DNA of 64,000 bases from Bacilli bacterium (GTDB lineage: Bacteria > Bacillota_I > Bacilli_A > RF39 > UBA660), in the NCBI GenBank assembly GCA_900753325.1, contig CAADYO010000017.1:1-64000 (forward strand). The letters are read 5' to 3'. This document shows positions 54,488-63,768 of the stretch, piece by piece. Below the pieces are notes generated by a model. It was not told the DNA's origin. It worked only from the letters and a program-made list of their open reading frames with translations, and made no database searches. Each line of letters starts with the position of its first letter. Positions within the stretch are counted from its first letter, which is position 1. Position numbers and translations under genes: made by a program.

Positions 54488-55894
54488 CTAAATAGTTTTA
54501 TAAACAACAACATCACAATCAGAATAAATCTTCTTATAATGATCCATATCTTTTAAATAAAAAGCCAACCCACAATCCTTAGGAATAATAAAATAATCAA
54601 AATCATATTTCCTAAGTAATTTATCATAATTAGGTCCTAATGAAGAAATATTTAAATAATCTTCATAATTATATTCAGAGTATAAATCAGCTCTTCCATC
54701 CATAAATACTAAAATATCTTTGTATATTAAATAACCACCATAATCATAATAATTAAATAATCTTTCTGCTTTTTCTTTTTTTAAGACATTAATAGCTTTA
54801 TCATCAAGTATTTTATAATTAACAGTACCAGACTTAAAAAATAAGAATAAAGAAACAAAAATTACTGATAAAGAAACTAAGACAAAACTAGTACCAGTAT
54901 CTAATTTTCGCTTTGGAATATAATACCAAATACAGTAAGACATTGAAATATAAATAAAAGGCCAAAATCTTATACTTTTAAGTCCCAAATATAAAGTAAA
55001 TAGAAATAAAATAAAATCTAAAAATCTAATTTTTTTCTTACTAAAAATTAAAATAATAAAAATTAAAAATACTAATAAAAAGTATGGATAATGACTCAAA
55101 TTATTAAGATCACTACAATGCCATTCAACAATATTAGCAAGCATAACACTATTTCCCATGTTTTGATAAGGATATAGTATCATCTTTACACCATGAGGAT
55201 TTAAAAATAAAGGAAAGAATCCTAAAATAATACATAGAATATACTTTTTTATTTGTGTTTTTGTATACCTTTTAGCACTAATTTTAGAAGATTCAAAAGA
55301 AAATAATCCTGCAACTAGAAAAAGTACTGGTAACAAATAAACTAAATTACTACTTCCACCGTGAAAATTAACCCAACAAAGTGAAATTAAAGGAAAAAAT
55401 AAATATTTCTTAGATTTTTCATTATTATAAATATCATAAAGTATTAATAAAGTAATTGAAAATAAACAAAAACTTATCATATGTGGTCTTGCTTGTAAAA
55501 AGAAGAAAAGAATTGCAGATAAAGAAATCCATAACATACTAAATGGTATATTTTTTAAATACGACTCCCTATTAGTTAAAAATGGCATCAATTGTAACAT
55601 CAAGAATGTTAAAAAGCAATAAATATAGACATGATATTTTGAAAAAATAGTTGACATACCATAAATTAAAACTTCAAACAACCATTCATGTGAAAACCAA
55701 TACTTTCCATTCATATACCAAGAAAAAACATCATGTGTTAATATTTTAGAATTTTTAACCATTACTTCTCCAGCCTTAATATGCCAAAAATAATCTGAAT
55801 CATAAACAAAGAAAACCAAAGAAAATAAGGAAAAACATAAAATAAGTACAAAATATAAAATAAATAATTTATTTTTCTTTAATTTATCCATCAT
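54488..55894 (-). CDS. Multi-pass membrane protein, GT-C glycosyltransferase-like
   Basis: 468 residues with about ten transmembrane helices. The first outside loop carries YDSDYFWHIKAGEVM (an acidic DXD-like motif after helix 1) and FSWYMNGKYWFSHEWLFEV, the position of catalytic acids in GT-C enzymes. The C-terminal globular part has DGRADLYSEY. It differs clearly from the next four genes but shares the layout. A lipid-linked sugar donor is expected; the acceptor is unknown. Confidence 0.6.
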   Translation of the reverse strand: MMDKLKKNKLFILYFVLILCFSLFSLVFFVYDSDYFWHIKAGEVMVKNSKILTHDVFSWYMNGKYWFSHEWLFEVLIYGMSTIFSKYHVYIYCFLTFLMLQLMPFLTNRESYLKNIPFSMLWISLSAILFFFLQARPHMISFCLFSITLLILYDIYNNEKSKKYLFFPLISLCWVNFHGGSSNLVYLLPVLFLVAGLFSFESSKISAKRYTKTQIKKYILCIILGFFPLFLNPHGVKMILYPYQNMGNSVMLANIVEWHCSDLNNLSHYPYFLLVFLIFIILIFSKKKIRFLDFILFLFTLYLGLKSIRFWPFIYISMSYCIWYYIPKRKLDTGTSFVLVSLSVIFVSLFLFFKSGTVNYKILDDKAINVLKKEKAERLFNYYDYGGYLIYKDILVFMDGRADLYSEYNYEDYLNISSLGPNYDKLLRKYDFDYFIIPKDCGLAFYLKDMDHYKKIYSDCDVVVYKTI

Positions 55895-55904
55895 ATAAAC
55901 TCCT

Positions 55905-57233
55905 CTACTCTAATATATATACATCATAAAATAATACATTATCTACTTTCTTACCATTCTTCATTACATAATGAATAAGATCAAGATTTGTCTGTGTCTC
56001 CATTTTTAATTTAGCTGGATTAATAAAAATAAGTGTATCATTCTTTTTCTTTTTCAATGCATCAAGCATTTTCTTATTACCATTATATCCCCAATTACCT
56101 TTATTAATTAAATCTAAATAACCAACTTTTTTATCATTAAGTGTCTTAAAATAATATCCAGTCTCATCAAGAAAAACAAAATCATACTGAGAATGTTTTT
56201 GTAAAAATGTATTAACTTTTTTAGAAATCATATAAGTATCATAATCGAGTAAATGATATTGATAATTATTAAGATCATTGGGAAAAATTATTTTTTTATT
56301 ATAAAAAACCCTAAAAAAAGTCAATATTGGCATAATCACAACAAAAAATAAGGTAATAAGAGTATACGACAAATTTACTCTATCAGGTAAATAATATAAA
56401 CATAAGAATAAAAATACTAATAAAGCAATATAAAAGTGATAATAATCAAATAAAGGTACTGCAACAACATAAAATGCAAGTGCATAATAATTATATATAT
56501 CTTTAGGATGCTTTTTTATAAAATAAATTGTTCCACAAAATATAAGAATAGTAAATAATGTACATATAGAAAAAAAACCATTACTACCAGCAAAATCAAA
56601 AAGTCCAAACACACATAAATCTAAAAATGCCATAAACGACTTTGTAACCAGTAAATATACAGCAAATATCACCAGTACTAAAAAACATCCAAGAGCTCTT
56701 TTTAACATCTTCTTTTTATCTTTATAATAATAAAATATTCCAGGTATCAAAACTGCCACACCAATACTCTGTTTAGTTAAAATTAAAAGTCCCAACATTA
56801 TTCCAATTATAAAATCTTTATCTTTACTCTTTTCTAAATAAAAAATAATCATTAATAAAACAAAAGCAAATATATTATAAGTTGGAATAATAATAGGCAT
56901 AGGAGCAAAAAGAAAGACAAACATCAGCAACCCTTTTTTGCCTAGCAGTTTAAAAATAAAATAAATGCCTATAGTTAAAAACAAAGAATTAGCAATATAA
57001 AGGACCAACATATTATGACCAAAAATTAAAAAGAATAAAGCCACAAGTGCAGGATATAACGGAGTAATAACCATATTAAAATCAAGATATGGAATAAGTC
57101 CTAAAGAAATATCATATGCAAAGCCATAATTCCAAATCTCATCAAAAGTAATAGGTACCAAAAGTAAATTGAAAAATAAAATATACAAAAATACAAAAAG
57201 TAAAAACAAAAGCAATTTATACCTATTTTTCAT
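55905..57233 (-). CDS. GT-C-like membrane glycosyltransferase family, paralogue 1
   Basis: 442 residues, about ten TM helices. Shared family blocks: YGFAYDISLGLIPYLDFNMV (acidic residue after the first helix), IIGIMLGLLILTKQSIG, a DLCVFGLFDF motif mid-protein, FDYYHFYIALLVF, and a C-terminal NWGYNGNKKMLDAL with IHYVMKNGKK. These resemble GT39/RgtA-type sugar transferases using polyprenyl-phosphate sugars. AGGAGTAGGTG precedes ATG. Confidence 0.65.
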   Translation of the reverse strand: MKNRYKLLLFLLFVFLYILFFNLLLVPITFDEIWNYGFAYDISLGLIPYLDFNMVITPLYPALVALFFLIFGHNMLVLYIANSLFLTIGIYFIFKLLGKKGLLMFVFLFAPMPIIIPTYNIFAFVLLMIIFYLEKSKDKDFIIGIMLGLLILTKQSIGVAVLIPGIFYYYKDKKKMLKRALGCFLVLVIFAVYLLVTKSFMAFLDLCVFGLFDFAGSNGFFSICTLFTILIFCGTIYFIKKHPKDIYNYYALAFYVVAVPLFDYYHFYIALLVFLFLCLYYLPDRVNLSYTLITLFFVVIMPILTFFRVFYNKKIIFPNDLNNYQYHLLDYDTYMISKKVNTFLQKHSQYDFVFLDETGYYFKTLNDKKVGYLDLINKGNWGYNGNKKMLDALKKKKNDTLIFINPAKLKMETQTNLDLIHYVMKNGKKVDNVLFYDVYILE

Positions 57234-57263
57234 AAAACACCTACTCCTAAATTTATTATATCA

Positions 57264-58631
57264 TCACTTTTTTAAATAAACATCAAAACATTTCCAAGAA
57301 TCTATTTTTTCGTAATTTTTTATTACATAATCAAACAATTCATAATTATACTGTTCTCTGTAATTTCTATTCACATTAAGTCTTGCATCTAAAACAATGT
57401 AATTTCTTTTGTCATCTCTTAAATTTTTTATAAGCCTATTAGTTCCATCATAACCATGATTACCTCTTAAAGGAACAGTAAAATAATCAATACCATAATC
57501 ATTACTAATATTGTAATATGGATTTATAAAATTAAGAATAATACAATTATCATCTTCACAATATTTATCAAGAAATTTAAAAACTGGTGAAAAATTACTA
57601 TCCTCAAAATTAGGAAGTATAAGAGTATCATAATATTTCATATAATTCCGTGAAACAAACTTATAATTTAAAGACATAAATGTATAAAGGCAAAGAATTA
57701 AAATATCAAGAATTAGTCCTAACTTAAATAAATATTTTGCACAAAAATCATCATAGAAACTAAAAATCATTAAAACGAAAAAGAAAAAGTATAATGAAAA
57801 ATGATATAAGTCGAATAATGGATAAGCAAAAAAGAAAGTACATAATAAATAATAATTATACTTTAAATTCTTATGTCTGATAATAAATAAAATCATAAAA
57901 ATAAATAACAAAATACTAATATAAAAACAAACTCCAAATAAATGACCATTTTTAGATTTAAAATCAAATAATCCCAAAAAGCATAAATTAAAGAAATCCC
58001 ATAAACTATCAGAAAGAACTAAATATACTAAAAATATAATGCAAGGTATAAAAAGGCCCACAAATCTTTTTAATAACTTCTTCTTATCATGAAAACAAAT
58101 AATGACTAAAGGAATTACTAATAAACAACCAATGGTATGTTTACTAAGAATTGCAAGGCCAATAATAAAACCTATTAAATAATCTTTATCAGGATGTGCT
58201 TTTTCCAAATAATACAAAATAACAATAAAAAATAAAGTCATATAATTATAAGTCATATAAAATACAGCCGAAAACAATGGTAAAGGTAATAAAAAGATAG
58301 TTAAAAATAAAGGCCATTTTTTAGGTATAATTTTTTCTAAAAAATAAATAGTCAATGTAACTAATAAAGTCTGTTCTAAAACGAACGTAATAAAACTATC
58401 ATAAAAACATAAACCTAAAGCGACAAAAAATGCATATAAGGGAGTTGTAATAGTATTAAAGTCTTTATAAATGACCTCCCCATTTCTAATCGCATGTCCA
58501 AAGGCAAAAGAGTTAGTAGAATCACTGAGCTTTAAATAAAAAAATAAAAATTGATAACATAGAAAAACTAAAATATAAATAATGATATATTTTAATATCT
58601 TTTTCCAATTATTTTTTAAATATTTCTTCAT
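57264..58631 (-). CDS. GT-C-like membrane glycosyltransferase family, paralogue 2
   Basis: 455 residues, same architecture: FGHAIRNGEVIYKDFNTI, LIGFIIGLAILSKHTIG, NLCFLGLFDF, FDLYHFSLYFF and GNHGYDGTNRLIKNL, then FDYVIKNYEK. It is most divergent in the soluble C-terminal 100 residues, suggesting different sugar or acceptor specificity from paralogues 1 and 3. GGAGGAG precedes ATG. Confidence 0.65.
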   Translation of the reverse strand: MKKYLKNNWKKILKYIIIYILVFLCYQFLFFYLKLSDSTNSFAFGHAIRNGEVIYKDFNTITTPLYAFFVALGLCFYDSFITFVLEQTLLVTLTIYFLEKIIPKKWPLFLTIFLLPLPLFSAVFYMTYNYMTLFFIVILYYLEKAHPDKDYLIGFIIGLAILSKHTIGCLLVIPLVIICFHDKKKLLKRFVGLFIPCIIFLVYLVLSDSLWDFFNLCFLGLFDFKSKNGHLFGVCFYISILLFIFMILFIIRHKNLKYNYYLLCTFFFAYPLFDLYHFSLYFFFFVLMIFSFYDDFCAKYLFKLGLILDILILCLYTFMSLNYKFVSRNYMKYYDTLILPNFEDSNFSPVFKFLDKYCEDDNCIILNFINPYYNISNDYGIDYFTVPLRGNHGYDGTNRLIKNLRDDKRNYIVLDARLNVNRNYREQYNYELFDYVIKNYEKIDSWKCFDVYLKK

Positions 58632-58637
58632 TACTAC

Positions 58638-59999
58638 TTACTCCTCCACTCCTATATAATAAATTAAATAGTTATTAATTTTTTTAACTAATTTTCCCTT
58701 TTTTACTATTAAGTCCATTCCCTCTTTAATATATTGTTGTGCTTTATTTGAATCATTTTTAAGGCTTTCATCTACAACAACAAACACATCACTCAAATTA
58801 TCAAGCTTACTAATTATTTTTTTAGTACCATTATATCCATAATTACCATAATTAGGTAAATCAAAATAAGTAATAAAAGAATCATTTTTAATCTTATAAA
58901 AATAGTTTTCTGATCCTCTTAAAAAATATATAACATTCTTATTTTCTTTTTCAAGATATCTATCAAGTTTTTCTACGCTTTCAATATACCTAGTCGGAAA
59001 AATAGAAAGTTCCAAGTTATGATAATTAACAATTTTTGCATTCTTAAAATAACAAAATTCTGAAAACATCCAAGTAAAACTAATTACAAGAATAAAAATA
59101 ATGGAATGTTTAGAAACATCTTTTGAAAAATTAAAGTCCTCAAGTAATATTAAAAAAAATAAAGCAAAAAACAAAGATACATGATAATGTTCAATCAAAG
59201 GATAAACACAACTACTAAATAATAATAGATAGTAATTAGTAATATCTTTTGGTCTTTTAATAATTCTAAAAACTAAAACTATAAGAGCTAAAATAAAACA
59301 TATTAAACAATACTTATCATAATAAAAATTACTATGTCCAAAATCAAATAGTCCTAAAAAACATAAATCAAAACAATTTTGTAGACTATGTGAAAAAAGT
59401 AAATATAAAAAACAAATTAAAACTGGAATTAAAAAACCAGCAACTCTTTTTAAAACTTTTTTATAATCACTAAATAAATAATAAATAGAAGCAAGGCACA
59501 ATAAACCTCCAACAGTCTGTTTTGTAAGAAAAAGACATCCTAATAAAATACCAATTAAATAATCAGATTTATTATTTTTTTCTAAATAAATAATAATTAC
59601 CGTAAAAAAAAGTAACAAAAAGTTATATCCTGGAAACAATACTGACGCCATAGTCGTCGGAAATGGTAATGATAATATCACAAAATAAATCCAAGCTTTA
59701 TTCTTTAAAATTTTAAATATAAAATATGAAAATAAAGTAAGAAGAAAAGCTTGCCCCAAGTAATAAAAAATAATTGACTTTGAAAGCATCAAAAATAACG
59801 AATATAAAACTGGAGCAAAAGGAAGTATTACCAAATTAAAATCAACATATGGAACTTCTCCCATTCTAATTGCATAACTAAAACCATAGTTAACATACAA
59901 GTCTCCTCTTAAAACTGTATAAAAAAAGGCAAGTGCAAAAAAACAATAAATAAAAATTAAACCATACTTAATTAAACTCTTATAATTAAATTTTTTCAT
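58638..59999 (-). CDS. GT-C-like membrane glycosyltransferase family, paralogue 3
   Basis: 453 residues: NYGFSYAIRMGEVPYVDFNL, LIGILLGCLFLTKQTVG, DLCFLGLFDF, IEHYHVSLFFA, NYGNYGYNGTKKIISKL. ATG 59999 with GGAGAATG upstream is chosen over the codon at 60011. It is nearest in sequence to the broken fourth copy immediately upstream. Confidence 0.65.
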   Translation of the reverse strand: MKKFNYKSLIKYGLIFIYCFFALAFFYTVLRGDLYVNYGFSYAIRMGEVPYVDFNLVILPFAPVLYSLFLMLSKSIIFYYLGQAFLLTLFSYFIFKILKNKAWIYFVILSLPFPTTMASVLFPGYNFLLLFFTVIIIYLEKNNKSDYLIGILLGCLFLTKQTVGGLLCLASIYYLFSDYKKVLKRVAGFLIPVLICFLYLLFSHSLQNCFDLCFLGLFDFGHSNFYYDKYCLICFILALIVLVFRIIKRPKDITNYYLLLFSSCVYPLIEHYHVSLFFALFFLILLEDFNFSKDVSKHSIIFILVISFTWMFSEFCYFKNAKIVNYHNLELSIFPTRYIESVEKLDRYLEKENKNVIYFLRGSENYFYKIKNDSFITYFDLPNYGNYGYNGTKKIISKLDNLSDVFVVVDESLKNDSNKAQQYIKEGMDLIVKKGKLVKKINNYLIYYIGVEE

Positions 60000-60013
60000 A
60001 ACATTCTCCATTA

Positions 60014-60911
60014 CTATTCGTATATTACATAATTATCCAATGTTTCAACTTGTTCATAATTATCCAAAACATACTTAACTATTTCTCTATTAAATTGCTG
60101 TCTACGACTTTTTTCTTTATAAGCATCAACATTAACAATAAAAGTAGGATTTTTTTCACTTCTTATTCTATTAATAATTTTATTAGTTCCATAGTAAGAT
60201 ACAACAAAATTCAATGCTTTTAAATTCCCTCATCCGGAGTTTTTCAACAATTAAAAATAAAAATGCATAAGTAAACAAAGCAACATGCCAAAAATCAAAT
60301 AAAGGAATAGCTATTGTACTAAAAGCCAAAATATAATAGTTGTTAATATTCTTTTTGTCTTTAATTATAAATACCAAAATACAAATAATTTCAATTAAAA
60401 ATATAATAAAATTAACATCAAAAATAGTACCATTTTGTTTAGTAAAATCAAACAATCCTAAAAAACATAAATCGATAAACTGACTAAAACAGTTTGTTAT
60501 AAGTAAATATATAACAAAAACAATATTTATAGATAAAAATATTCCAGCTCTTTTAAAAAATTTTCGATAGTCTTTATATTTAAACAAATAATAAAAACTA
60601 GGCAAAGATAAAGCTAAACCTACAGTTTGTTTTGTAAGAAAAGCAATGCCAATAATAAAACCAATTAAATAATCATTTTTATTATTTTTTTCCAAATATT
60701 AAAAATGGTATTGCATAAAGAAAAGCACCAACTGGTATAACAATCATATTGAAATCACGATATGGAATTTCTCCCTTACTAACTGCATAGCTAAAGCCAT
60801 AATTATACATTCGGTCAGATAAAAAGCAGCTATAAAAAACTGTAGACACAAAAAGAAAAGTAAAAACATCAATACATACTGTATTACTTTTCTATAATAA
60901 ACTAACTTCAT
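60014..60911 (-). pseudogene. GT-C-like paralogue 4, broken by frameshift and deletions
   Basis: Pieces of the same family in order but different frames. ATG 60911 (after GGAGTAGAGT) begins an N-terminal helix. The next frame gives YNYGFSYAVSKGEIPYRDFN and FLYAIPFLIFGKK, and then stops near 60696. A third piece (to 60183) starts at EKNNKNDYLIGFIIG and includes DLCFLGLFDF and FDFWHVALF. A fourth (60214-60014) gives YGTNKIINRIRSEKN and VKYVLDNYEQ. About 70 residues are missing after the first part and about 90 before the last, judged against paralogues 1-3. Confidence 0.8.
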
Positions 60912-60914
60912 ACT

Positions 60915-61604
60915 CTACTCCTTAATTTGGAAGTGATTACCAGAATCTAAATATAAAATACCTTTTCTACCCTCTAACTGTCCAAGTACCTCATTATAAT
61001 AATTAATTTGCTTAAATTTTGTCAAAGTAAGATAAACCATATTACCATCATCCATATACAAAAGAAATCTATCTTTATCATAATCATTAGGTGTATACTC
61101 AATATCAGAAATCTTACCTAATATTCCTTTATCTATTTTAGCCATTCCTTTAATAAATGATTGGTACTTATCATCAGGAACATAATTTATAAGTCTAGGC
61201 ACTCTAAATAAATCAACCTCAGAACTAGTAGCTACTGTCTTTTTATTTTCAAAAACAACCATATTAGTAGAATTATTAATAAATAATGGATGATTAACAT
61301 CTAAATCAATTTCTAATACATGATAAAATTTTCTTTTTATCTTAGCCTGAATAATATAAGGAGATTTTTCCACCTTTTTTCTCATACTTATTATATTAGT
61401 TAAATAAAAACTAGGATAATCTTTTATACCAGCAAGATCAATAACATAATCATCACTTAAATATTCTCCATTTTTTATAATAATATTTAATATTCTTGCA
61501 TTTAAAACCTCGTACACACCAAAAGATAGTCCCGCTATAACTAAAAGCACTATTAAAAATGGAATTATTTTTATTTTTTTCTTTTTAACTATCTTTTTTG
61601 CCAT
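60915..61604 (-). CDS. divIB: Cell division protein FtsQ/DivIB
   Basis: 229 residues. A Lys-rich cytoplasmic start (MAKKIVKKKKIKI), a TM helix (about 13-33), then a POTRA domain (NARILNIIIKNGEYLSDDYV, about 35-100) and a beta domain. Part of the divisome trimer. It follows murB by 5 bases. Short for DivIB, with a reduced C-terminus. Confidence 0.85.
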   Translation of the reverse strand: MAKKIVKKKKIKIIPFLIVLLVIAGLSFGVYEVLNARILNIIIKNGEYLSDDYVIDLAGIKDYPSFYLTNIISMRKKVEKSPYIIQAKIKRKFYHVLEIDLDVNHPLFINNSTNMVVFENKKTVATSSEVDLFRVPRLINYVPDDKYQSFIKGMAKIDKGILGKISDIEYTPNDYDKDRFLLYMDDGNMVYLTLTKFKQINYYNEVLGQLEGRKGILYLDSGNHFQIKE

Positions 61605-61609
61605 TTATA

Positions 61610-62518
61610 TTACTCCCAATTTACAAATTCTTGCTCTACTTTTAAATCAACATCATATTTTTTTAAAACTTCATCATGTACATAGTCAATTAATTCTTTT
61701 ATGTCACTGCCAGTAGCATTATCATAATTTATAATAAAATTAGCATGTTTGCTACTAACCATAGCGCCACCTTTTCTATAACCTTTAAGTCCTAAATCTT
61801 CAATCATTTTACCAGCAAAATTACCATCAGGATTACGAAAAACAGAACCAGCTGAAGGATATTCCAAAGGCTGAGACTCAATCCTTCTAGCTCTTCTTTC
61901 ACGAATAACATCGTTTAGTAATTCCTTATCACCCTTTTTTAACTTAATAACAACTTCCAAACAAATATAGTCAGGATGTGCTTGTAAAAAAGAAGAACGA
62001 TAGTGAAAATTCATCTCTTTATTTTCTAAAGTTATAATTTTATAATCAGGTGTTAATACCTTAACTTCTTGAACAACATATCCCATATCACTTTTATAAG
62101 CCCCAGCATTCATAAAAACAGCACCACCAACAGTACCAGGAATACCAGATGCAAACTCAAGGCCAGCCAAACCTTTCTTTGCCGTCAAAAGAGAAAGTTT
62201 TGGTAATAGATATCCTGCTCCAACTCTAACCTTATTTCCACCAAAAAATGAGATTTCATCAAACTCAGACAACTTAATAATGATGCCTTCAAAATTCTTA
62301 TCACTAAATAAAAGATTAGAACCATTTCCTAAAATCTTATATTTAACACCAGTATCATTAATAAGTTTTAATAACTCAATTAACTTTTTAGTATTTTTGG
62401 GATAAACTATAGCCATAGCCTTTCCCCCAACCCTATAGGTAGTATAATCGCTAAGAGAAATATTTCTCTCTACTCTTCCTAAATCAGCCTTTTCAATTTT
62501 ACTAACTATATTTGTCAT
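61610..62518 (-). CDS. murB: UDP-N-acetylenolpyruvoylglucosamine reductase
   Basis: 302 residues, type II MurB. FAD-binding blocks are YRVGGKA, LGNGSNLLFSD and GIPGTVGGAVFMNAGAY; the catalytic Ser is in YPSAGSVFRNP, with the C-terminal VEQEFVNW. It reduces the enolpyruvyl group to make UDP-MurNAc. It lies 2 bases after murG. Confidence 0.95.
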   Translation of the reverse strand: MTNIVSKIEKADLGRVERNISLSDYTTYRVGGKAMAIVYPKNTKKLIELLKLINDTGVKYKILGNGSNLLFSDKNFEGIIIKLSEFDEISFFGGNKVRVGAGYLLPKLSLLTAKKGLAGLEFASGIPGTVGGAVFMNAGAYKSDMGYVVQEVKVLTPDYKIITLENKEMNFHYRSSFLQAHPDYICLEVVIKLKKGDKELLNDVIRERRARRIESQPLEYPSAGSVFRNPDGNFAGKMIEDLGLKGYRKGGAMVSSKHANFIINYDNATGSDIKELIDYVHDEVLKKYDVDLKVEQEFVNWE

Positions 62519-62520
62519 AC

Positions 62521-63597
62521 TTATCCTACCAACTTTCTAATTTCATTATATATTCTTGTAGCAGAATCAGTAACACCAATTTTTTTACTCTCTTCATGCA
62601 TTTTTCTATATAAATCTTTGTTATTAAATAATGTATCAATTTCCTTAATTAAAGTTTCCTTTGAGAAATCTTCCTCAGAAATAATTTTGCAAGCAAAATT
62701 ATCCTCCAATTCCTTAGCATTCATATATTGATGATTATGAGCAACGTAAGGAGAAGGCACTAGTATTGCTGGAAGTCCTATCGCTGTAATTTCTGCTATA
62801 GTTGAAGCTCCAGCTCTTGATACAATCAAATCAGCATCCTTCATTAAACCAATCAAATTATCCATAAAAGGAACTATTTTAACATTACTATTAACTTTAA
62901 TATCTTTATAATCATCATAATAATTTTTACCAGTAATAACTAACACCTGATAATTTTTATCATTAAACCCAGGTATCAATTCTTTTATCTTTTTAGTCAT
63001 TGTAATAGATCCCAATGAACCCATAACAATTATAACAAGTTTTTTATCTTTAACAAAACCTAATTTTTCTCTATTTACAACCTTAGTATCAATAATTTCC
63101 TCACTTCTAGGGTTACCTGTATAAACAACTTTCTCCTTATTAAAATATTTAACACTACCAGGAAGAGAAACAAATATTTTATCTGCAAATCTAGCTAAGA
63201 ATTTATTAGATAAACCAGGTATAGAATTTTGTTCATGAATAACGATTTTATAATTAAGCTTATGTGCCGCATATAAAACAGGAGCTGTAATATAGCCTCC
63301 TACTCCAATTACAACATCTGGATTAAAGTTTTTTATAACTTTACTAGCTTTATTAACCGCTTTTTTATATAATCCAAGTACTCTAAAATTGTCAAAGATA
63401 TGTTTTCTATTTAAGCCAGCCATTTCAATACCAACATACTCTATTCCAAGTTTTGGTATAATATCCTTTTCCATTCTATCAGTAGTACCAATATATAATA
63501 TTTCACTATTAACATCCATCATTTTAATTTTATTAATAATAGCTATTGCTGGATATATATGTCCACCTGTTCCACCAGCAACTACAATCGCCTTCAT
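62521..63597 (-). CDS. murG: UDP-GlcNAc:lipid I GlcNAc transferase
   Basis: 358 residues, GT-B fold. GGTGGHIYPAIAI (acceptor loop, 8-20), VIGVGGYITAPV, VMGSLGSITM, and VSRAGASTIAEI with Glu for the donor sugar, then PYVAHNHQYMNA. It makes lipid II at the inner membrane face. First gene of the murG-murB-divIB run. GGTGAG precedes ATG. Confidence 0.96.
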   Translation of the reverse strand: MKAIVVAGGTGGHIYPAIAIINKIKMMDVNSEILYIGTTDRMEKDIIPKLGIEYVGIEMAGLNRKHIFDNFRVLGLYKKAVNKASKVIKNFNPDVVIGVGGYITAPVLYAAHKLNYKIVIHEQNSIPGLSNKFLARFADKIFVSLPGSVKYFNKEKVVYTGNPRSEEIIDTKVVNREKLGFVKDKKLVIIVMGSLGSITMTKKIKELIPGFNDKNYQVLVITGKNYYDDYKDIKVNSNVKIVPFMDNLIGLMKDADLIVSRAGASTIAEITAIGLPAILVPSPYVAHNHQYMNAKELEDNFACKIISEEDFSKETLIKEIDTLFNNKDLYRKMHEESKKIGVTDSATRIYNEIRKLVG

Positions 63598-63714
63598 AAT
63601 CTCACCTTACCAATTTATTTAAAAGTTAAACATTTAACCTATCACTTAATTTTATTCAAAATAATTATATCGCATACTAACAAATAAGTAAATATAAATA
63701 CCAGCATAACAAAA

Positions 63715-63743
63715 TTGAATTTTACTAAATTCTATGTTAAAAT
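63715..63743 (+). promoter_or_regulatory. Promoter of the tmcAL/ylbM gene
   Basis: TTGAAT, 17 bases, TAAAAT. It predicts a transcript start near 63750 and a leader of about 20 bases. Confidence 0.6.
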
Positions 63744-63768
63744 ATTCAACAAGAAACGAGGTAAAAAA

